64,000 nt of DNA from Azospirillum sp. TSO22-1. GTDB lineage: Bacteria > Pseudomonadota > Alphaproteobacteria > Azospirillales > Azospirillaceae. The stretch's first letter is position 1, and every line of letters starts with the position of its first letter. The stretch covers positions 45,103 to 109,102 of the forward strand of contig NZ_LGQZ01000076.1 in assembly GCF_003116015.1 (NCBI RefSeq), written 5' to 3'. Position numbers and translations under genes: made by a program. Under the pieces are notes generated by a model. That model ran no database searches and was not told where the DNA came from. It worked only from the letters and a program-made list of their open reading frames with translations. Positions 60,133 to 64,000 of this stretch are shown one piece after another.

Positions 60133-60854
60133 CCCCGCCTCCGCCACGCCTTGACCGCCACCGGCAGCAGCGCCAGCGCCGCCAGCCCCAGCAGCGGCAG
60201 CATCACCTCCGGGCAGAAGATCAGGCCGAGGTCCGGCGTCTCCCCGGCGTCCAGCACCGCGCCCAGGCCGTTGCCGACCGACGCGTACACCAGCGCGCCC
60301 GGCACGATGCCGACCAGCGTCGCCAGCACGTACACCCGCACGGGCACGCCGAGGAACGCCGGCACCAGGTTGACCAGCCAGAACGGGAACAGCGGCACCA
60401 GCCGCAGGAACAGCATGTAGTGGAAGGCGTGGTCGCGGAACCCGTCCTCCAGCCGGCCGATCCACGGCCGCGCCTTGCGGCGCAAGGCCCCGCCCAGCGC
60501 CGAGCGCGCCGCCAGGAACACCGCCACGGCGCCCGCCGTCGCCCCGGCCACGGCGTACGCCGCTCCCCAGACGACGCCGAACAGGAAGCCGCCGGCCAGC
60601 GTCAGCACCGTGCCGCCGGGCACCGAGAACGCCACCGCCAGCGCGTACACCCCGACGTACGCCAGCACCGCCAGGGCGCCCTGCGCCTCGACGAACGCCG
60701 TCAGCTGGGCGCGCTGCGCCGCCAGCCCCTCGAGCGTCAGCGTGCGGTGCAGGCCCAGCGCGAAGAAGCCGGCGAACCCCGCCGCCAGCACCGCCAGCGG
60801 CAGCAGCCGGCGCGCGGATGAGGGACGGGACGGGATGTCGGCGTGGTCGAGCAT
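60129..60854 (-). CDS. TVP38/TMEM64 family membrane protein
   Basis: A 241-residue protein with about six membrane helices and the DedA/VTT signature: AFSVPGGTVLTLAGGFLFG, AGATAGAVAVFLAARSALG, then FHYMLFLRLVPLFPFWLVNL. VTT proteins are implicated in lipid scrambling or small-solute transport. It is directly upstream of and coupled to the MerA-like flavoprotein, a pairing (sometimes a fusion) seen in several proteobacteria, which suggests the two act together at the membrane. Confidence 0.9.
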   Translation of the reverse strand: MLDHADIPSRPSSARRLLPLAVLAAGFAGFFALGLHRTLTLEGLAAQRAQLTAFVEAQGALAVLAYVGVYALAVAFSVPGGTVLTLAGGFLFGVVWGAAYAVAGATAGAVAVFLAARSALGGALRRKARPWIGRLEDGFRDHAFHYMLFLRLVPLFPFWLVNLVPAFLGVPVRVYVLATLVGIVPGALVYASVGNGLGAVLDAGETPDLGLIFCPEVMLPLLGLAALALLPVAVKAWRRRG

Positions 60855-60933
60855 GGCACAGAGAGTGATGCCCCGGCCGCTCACCGGCCAGTCACCTTGC
60901 CGTGAACGGGTCGGCGCTGGTAGAAGCGTGCGC

Positions 60934-62388
60934 ATGAGCGACCTCGCCCGCCACATCGACGCCCTCGCGCAAGCCCGTGTGCTGTGCGTCGGCGACCTCA
61001 TGCTCGACCGCTTCGTCTACGGCTCCGTGGACCGCGTCTCGCCGGAAGCGCCGATCCCCGTGCTGCGCATCGAGCGCGAGGCGGTGATGCTCGGCGGCAG
61101 CGGCAACGTCGCCGCCAACCTGCTGGGGCTGGGCGCCGCCTGCCGCTTCGTCTCGGTGGTCGGCGACGACGGCCCCGGCGCCGAGGTGCGGCACATCGTG
61201 GAGCGCCAGATCGGCTCGGCCGAGGGCATCGTCGTCGAGCCCGGCCGCCAGACCACGCTGAAGACCCGCTTCATCGGCAGCCGCCAGCAGCTGCTGCGCG
61301 CCGACGCCGAGACGGTCGCCCCGATCGGGCCGGCCTCGGTGGAGGCGGTGCTCGCCGCCGCCCGCGCGGCACTGCCCGAGGTCGGCGCGGTGATCCTCTC
61401 CGACTACGGCAAGGGCATGCTGACCGACGCGCTGGTCGCCGGCCTGATCGAGGCGGCGCGCGCCGCCGGGCTGCCGGTGGTGGTCGATCCCAAGGGCACC
61501 GATTACCGCCGCTACCGCGGCGCCAGCATCGTCACCCCCAACCGCAAGGAGCTGATGCAGGCCACCGGCCTGCCGGCCGACGACGACGCCCAGGTCGAGG
61601 CCGCCTGCCGCCGCCTGATCGAGACCTGCGGCATCGACGCCGTCATCGCCACCCGGTCCGAGCGGGGCATGAGCGTCGTCACCCGCTCCGGCCCGGCCGT
61701 GCACCTGCCAGCCGAGGCGCGCGAGGTGTTCGACGTGTCGGGCGCCGGCGACACCGCCGTCGCTGCGCTGACCGCCGCGCTGTCGGCGGGGGTGGAGCTG
61801 AACGACGCGGCGCGCCTCGCCAACCTCGCCGCCGGCATCGTGGTCGGCAAGGTCGGCACCGCCGTGGTCCGCGCGCCGGAGCTGCTGGCCGCGCTGCACG
61901 CCCAGGAATGGCGCCAGGGCGAAGCCAAGGTCGCCGCCCGCGAGGAGGCCGCCGAGCGCGCCGAGCGCTGGCGCCTGCGCGGCAAGCGTGTCGGCTTCAC
62001 CAACGGCTGCTTCGACCTGCTGCACCCCGGCCACATCTCGCTGCTGACCCAGGCGCGGGCGGCGTGCGACGTGCTGGTGGTCGGCCTGAACAGCGACGAG
62101 TCGGTCCAGCGCCTGAAGGGGCCGACCCGCCCGGTGCAGTCGGAGACGGCGCGCGCCACCGTGCTGGCCTCGCTGTCCTGCGTCGACCTGGTGGTGGTCT
62201 TCGGCGAGGACACGCCCGAGCAGCTGATCAAGGCGCTGCGCCCGGACGTGCTGGTGAAGGGGGCGGACTACACCGTCGAGACGGTGGTCGGCGCCGGCTT
62301 CGTGCAGAGCTATGGTGGCAAGGTGGTGCTCGCCAACCTCGTGGCCGGGCAGAGCACGACCAACACCATCAAGCGCATGCAGTCGTAG
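60934..62388 (+). CDS. hldE: bifunctional heptose-7-phosphate kinase / heptose-1-phosphate adenylyltransferase
   Basis: A 484-residue two-domain enzyme for ADP-heptose, used in the LPS core. The N-terminal PfkB-type kinase (about 1-330) has VGDLMLDRFVYGSVDRVSPE, the LGGSGNVAANLLGLGA signature and the catalytic FDVSGAGDTAVAALTAA. The C-terminal nucleotidyltransferase (about 345-484) has GFTNGCFDLLHPGHISLL with HxGH and LVVGLNSDESVQRLKG. Full length. ATG 60934 follows a weak AGAAG site. Heptose supply links it functionally with lpxD at the other end of the window. Confidence 0.96.
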   Translation: MSDLARHIDALAQARVLCVGDLMLDRFVYGSVDRVSPEAPIPVLRIEREAVMLGGSGNVAANLLGLGAACRFVSVVGDDGPGAEVRHIVERQIGSAEGIVVEPGRQTTLKTRFIGSRQQLLRADAETVAPIGPASVEAVLAAARAALPEVGAVILSDYGKGMLTDALVAGLIEAARAAGLPVVVDPKGTDYRRYRGASIVTPNRKELMQATGLPADDDAQVEAACRRLIETCGIDAVIATRSERGMSVVTRSGPAVHLPAEAREVFDVSGAGDTAVAALTAALSAGVELNDAARLANLAAGIVVGKVGTAVVRAPELLAALHAQEWRQGEAKVAAREEAAERAERWRLRGKRVGFTNGCFDLLHPGHISLLTQARAACDVLVVGLNSDESVQRLKGPTRPVQSETARATVLASLSCVDLVVVFGEDTPEQLIKALRPDVLVKGADYTVETVVGAGFVQSYGGKVVLANLVAGQSTTNTIKRMQS

Positions 62389-62394
62389 CATGGC

Positions 62395-62520
62395 GCCCTC
62401 TCCCAGCCCCGCTGGGAGAGGGAGGGGCCCCAAACGCAGCTTGGGGTGGGTGAGGGCAGCGACTTCCCCGACACGCCGCTGCCCCCTCCTAACCTTCCCC
62501 CTGCGGAGCAGGGGGAAGGA
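62395..62520. repeat. cluster of GC-rich hairpins
   Basis: CCCTCTCCCAGC-ccc-GCTGGGAGAGGG (62396-62422), a CCCCAA/TTGGGG pair just after, and CCTTCCCCCTGC-gga-GCAGGGGGAAGG (62493-62519). Related to the hairpins at 1951 and 5141. The last hairpin supplies the GGAAGGA that may serve as the next gene's ribosome binding site. Confidence 0.8.
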
Positions 62521-62533
62521 CTATATTGATGTT

Positions 62534-63127
62534 ATGCCGCACACCCTCTACGCCCTCGCCTGGGCCAGCTTCGGCCTTGGCCACAGCCTGCTCGCCATTC
62601 CCAGGGTGGCCGCACGGCTGCGACTGGGCGCGTACACGCGGCTGGCCTACAACGGGTTCGCGGCGCTGCACCTGCTGGCGGTGCTCGCCGCCGGACGCTG
62701 GCTGTTGCCCGATCCCCTCGCCTTCGCCCGGCCGCCCGAACTGGCGGCGGTCCAGGCGGTGGCGGCGCTCGCCGGGCTGGGCGTGTTCCTGTGGGGGGTG
62801 TCCGGCTACGACCTCGGCCGCTTCGCCGGTGTGACGCAGATCCGCGCGCACCGCACCGGCGCGGCCCTGCCGGCGGACGAGCCGCTGCGCGTCCGCGGCG
62901 CCAACCGTTGGGTGCGGCATCCGCTCTACACCGGGGCGCTGCTGATGCTGTGGGGCGTCGTGGCGGACGAGCGGGCGCTGGCCACCGCCCTGTGGGCATC
63001 GCTCTACCTGCTGGCCGGGATGCGGCACGAGGAGCGGGCGCTGGAGGCGCTGTACGGCGACGCCTACCGGGATTACAAGACGAAAGTGCCCGCCCTGCTG
63101 CCGTGGCGAGGGCGGGCACCTCGGTAG
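62534..63127 (+). CDS. isoprenylcysteine carboxyl methyltransferase / NnrU-like membrane protein
   Basis: A 197-residue protein of five or so membrane helices. The C-terminal half carries the ICMT/PEMT signature: NRWVRHPLYTGALLMLWG, then MRHEERALEALYGDAYRDYK, which binds SAM in family members. The N-terminal half (YALAWASFGLGHSLLAIPRV) resembles NnrU. Methyl acceptor unknown. ATG 62534 stands 13 bp after GGAAGGA of the preceding hairpin, a rather long spacing. Confidence 0.82.
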   Translation: MPHTLYALAWASFGLGHSLLAIPRVAARLRLGAYTRLAYNGFAALHLLAVLAAGRWLLPDPLAFARPPELAAVQAVAALAGLGVFLWGVSGYDLGRFAGVTQIRAHRTGAALPADEPLRVRGANRWVRHPLYTGALLMLWGVVADERALATALWASLYLLAGMRHEERALEALYGDAYRDYKTKVPALLPWRGRAPR

Positions 63128-63416
63128 GCGCGTACCTATATGCGTTGTCCGGCGATGCGGAAGAAAACTCCGCCTCTAGAGCGAATTCCGGTTCAGCCTG
63201 AACCTTTCTCAAAACCGTCATCCCCGCGAAGGCGGGGATCAAGAGAGTCCGTCAAGCTCTTGATCCGGCAAGGTGCTGTAGTTGGTAACAACGATGGCGC
63301 CGCCTTGCAGCAACTGGCCCGCCAGTCGTCGCCGGTGCCGGCCTGAGCGCCGGCACGCCCCGGAAACGTGAACGGGCGGACGGGACCTTTTGTCCCGCCC
63401 GCCACGCCGTCCGTGC
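63128..63416. other. intergenic region with small palindromes
   Basis: A 289-bp gap. ATCCCCGCGAAGGCGGGGAT (63220-63239) is a dispersed-type palindrome of the kind common in proteobacteria. GATCAAGAG at 63237-63245 pairs with CTCTTGATC at 63257-63265. GGGCGG-a-CGGGA...TCCCG-CCCGCC around 63374-63402 is a hairpin placed to terminate the minus-strand gene. No gene recognised. Confidence 0.6.
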
Positions 63417-64000
63417 CTAGAGTTTGAAGTTGGCCGCGGTCAACGACAGCGACCCGGTCAGGACAAGCTCGAAATCGGCGTTGCGGTCGCCGTTGTGGTC
63501 TCCGTACAGGTGGGTCGTGCCGTCGCCGAGCACGGCGTAACGCAACTGGCCGGCCGTCCCGCTGAACGCGCTGGTGCCGATGAAGCTGTACAGCTGATCG
63601 CCGCTCACGGCCGAGTTGGCGTCGACGCCGCTGACGTCGATCATGTCGGTGCCCGCGACGAAGTCGGTGATCCGGTCCGCGTTGGCGCCGGTGACGACGT
63701 CCGCCGTGCCGAACTTGAACCAGTCGGCGCCGGCGGCGCCGGTCAGCGTGTCGCTGCCCCCGCCGCCGGTCAGCGTGTCGTTGCCGGCGCCGCCCTGGAT
63801 CAGGTTGGCCAGCGTGTTGCCGTTGCCGGTGAAGTTGCCGCTGCCGGTGTAGGTCAGATACTCCACCTCCGCCGCCAGCGTGTAGGAAGCCAGCGACGTG
63901 CGCACTTCATCCATGCCGCCACCGGCGGACTCGACCACCGTCACGCCGGTGGTGTCCACGAGATAGACGTCGTTGCCGGTGCCGCCGGTCAGGCCGTCGG
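63417..64000 (-). CDS. RTX/hemolysin-type calcium-binding protein, C-terminal part
   Basis: The last 194 codons of a gene that continues past the right edge. Glycine-rich nonapeptide repeats of the GGxGxDxUx kind are visible: GGTGNDVYLVD, then IQGGAGNDTLTGGGGSDTLT and GAAGADWFKFG. They are followed by the typical end module TDFVAGTDMIDVSGVDANS and a last strand ELVLTGSLSLTAANFKL. Such repeats bind Ca2+ after export, usually by a type I system with an uncleaved C-terminal signal. The N-terminal functional part is outside the window, so the activity is unknown. Confidence 0.9.
   Translation of the reverse strand, partial: DGLTGGTGNDVYLVDTTGVTVVESAGGGMDEVRTSLASYTLAAEVEYLTYTGSGNFTGNGNTLANLIQGGAGNDTLTGGGGSDTLTGAAGADWFKFGTADVVTGANADRITDFVAGTDMIDVSGVDANSAVSGDQLYSFIGTSAFSGTAGQLRYAVLGDGTTHLYGDHNGDRNADFELVLTGSLSLTAANFKL

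Noticed and set aside
62532..63242. Minus-strand frame beginning IPAFAGMT
   Set aside because: This peptide is the familiar false translation of the dispersed ATCCCCGCGAAGGCGGGGAT palindrome; the rest is antisense to the methyltransferase-like gene.

Overview
The window is a GC-rich (about 70% by eye) bacterial chromosome segment with dense genes, many ATGA/GTGA stop-start overlaps and frequent GTG/TTG starts. Gene families and order (lpxD; rpmH-rnpA-yidD-yidC-engB-argB; bolA/J-domain protein/cobS/cobT; aroK-aroB; xerD) point to an alphaproteobacterium of the Rhodospirillales, most likely Azospirillum or a close relative. The genus is an inference from gene content and style, not a database match. 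I see no rRNA, tRNA, CRISPR array, insertion sequence or prophage.

Layout. 1-1869: the end of lpxD, then an acyl carrier protein and a ketoacyl-ACP synthase (lipid A / special fatty acid supply). 1984-2649: a Crp/Fnr regulator on the minus strand. 2866-19388: a large exopolysaccharide cluster with a Wzc-like chain-length/tyrosine kinase, Wzx-like flippase, nucleotide-sugar dehydrogenase, SDR epimerase, GDP-L-fucose synthase, five glycosyltransferases, a Wzy-like polymerase and, on the opposite strand, an exported beta-helix protein. 19456-23544: a VOC protein, a DUF1272 protein, then the conserved ribosomal/membrane-insertion block rpmH-rnpA-yidD-yidC-engB. About 4.4 kb (a proton antiporter, a degenerate GGDEF/EAL-like protein, an Asp/Glu racemase-family protein and a 27-bp perfect inverted repeat) separates this block from argB.

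27978-38479: housekeeping genes including argB, a CorA transporter, accA, phenylalanine hydroxylase, malate synthase overlapping bluB, and xerD. 38490-44334: an unknown exported protein with a small membrane protein, aroK-aroB, a CNNM/CorC protein and a CBS protein. 45217-50643: a ribbon-helix-helix protein with a repeated CGGTTGCA motif in its upstream region, bolA, a J-domain protein and cobS-cobT, the last two split by a VapBC-type toxin-antitoxin pair. 50703-64000: upp, malonyl-CoA synthetase, an orphan imuA behind a textbook alphaproteobacterial LexA box, nhaA, hemN behind an FNR/Anr-type box, a PleD-like diguanylate cyclase, a MerA-like flavoprotein with a TVP38 membrane partner, hldE, an isoprenylcysteine-methyltransferase-like protein and the end of an RTX-type calcium-binding protein.

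Common themes are envelope polysaccharide (lpxD, EPS cluster, hldE), cobalamin (bluB, cobS, cobT), redox control (FNR box at hemN) and DNA-damage control (LexA box at imuA). Families of GC-rich palindromes with cccctccccc / gggggagggg arms sit between many genes; one forms the 3' end of a glycosyltransferase gene. No wholly new multi-gene system stands out. The most interesting leads are the degenerate GGDEF/EAL protein in the inserted block, the ribbon-helix-helix/CGGTTGCA unit, the palindrome family and the unknown exported protein pair next to xerD.
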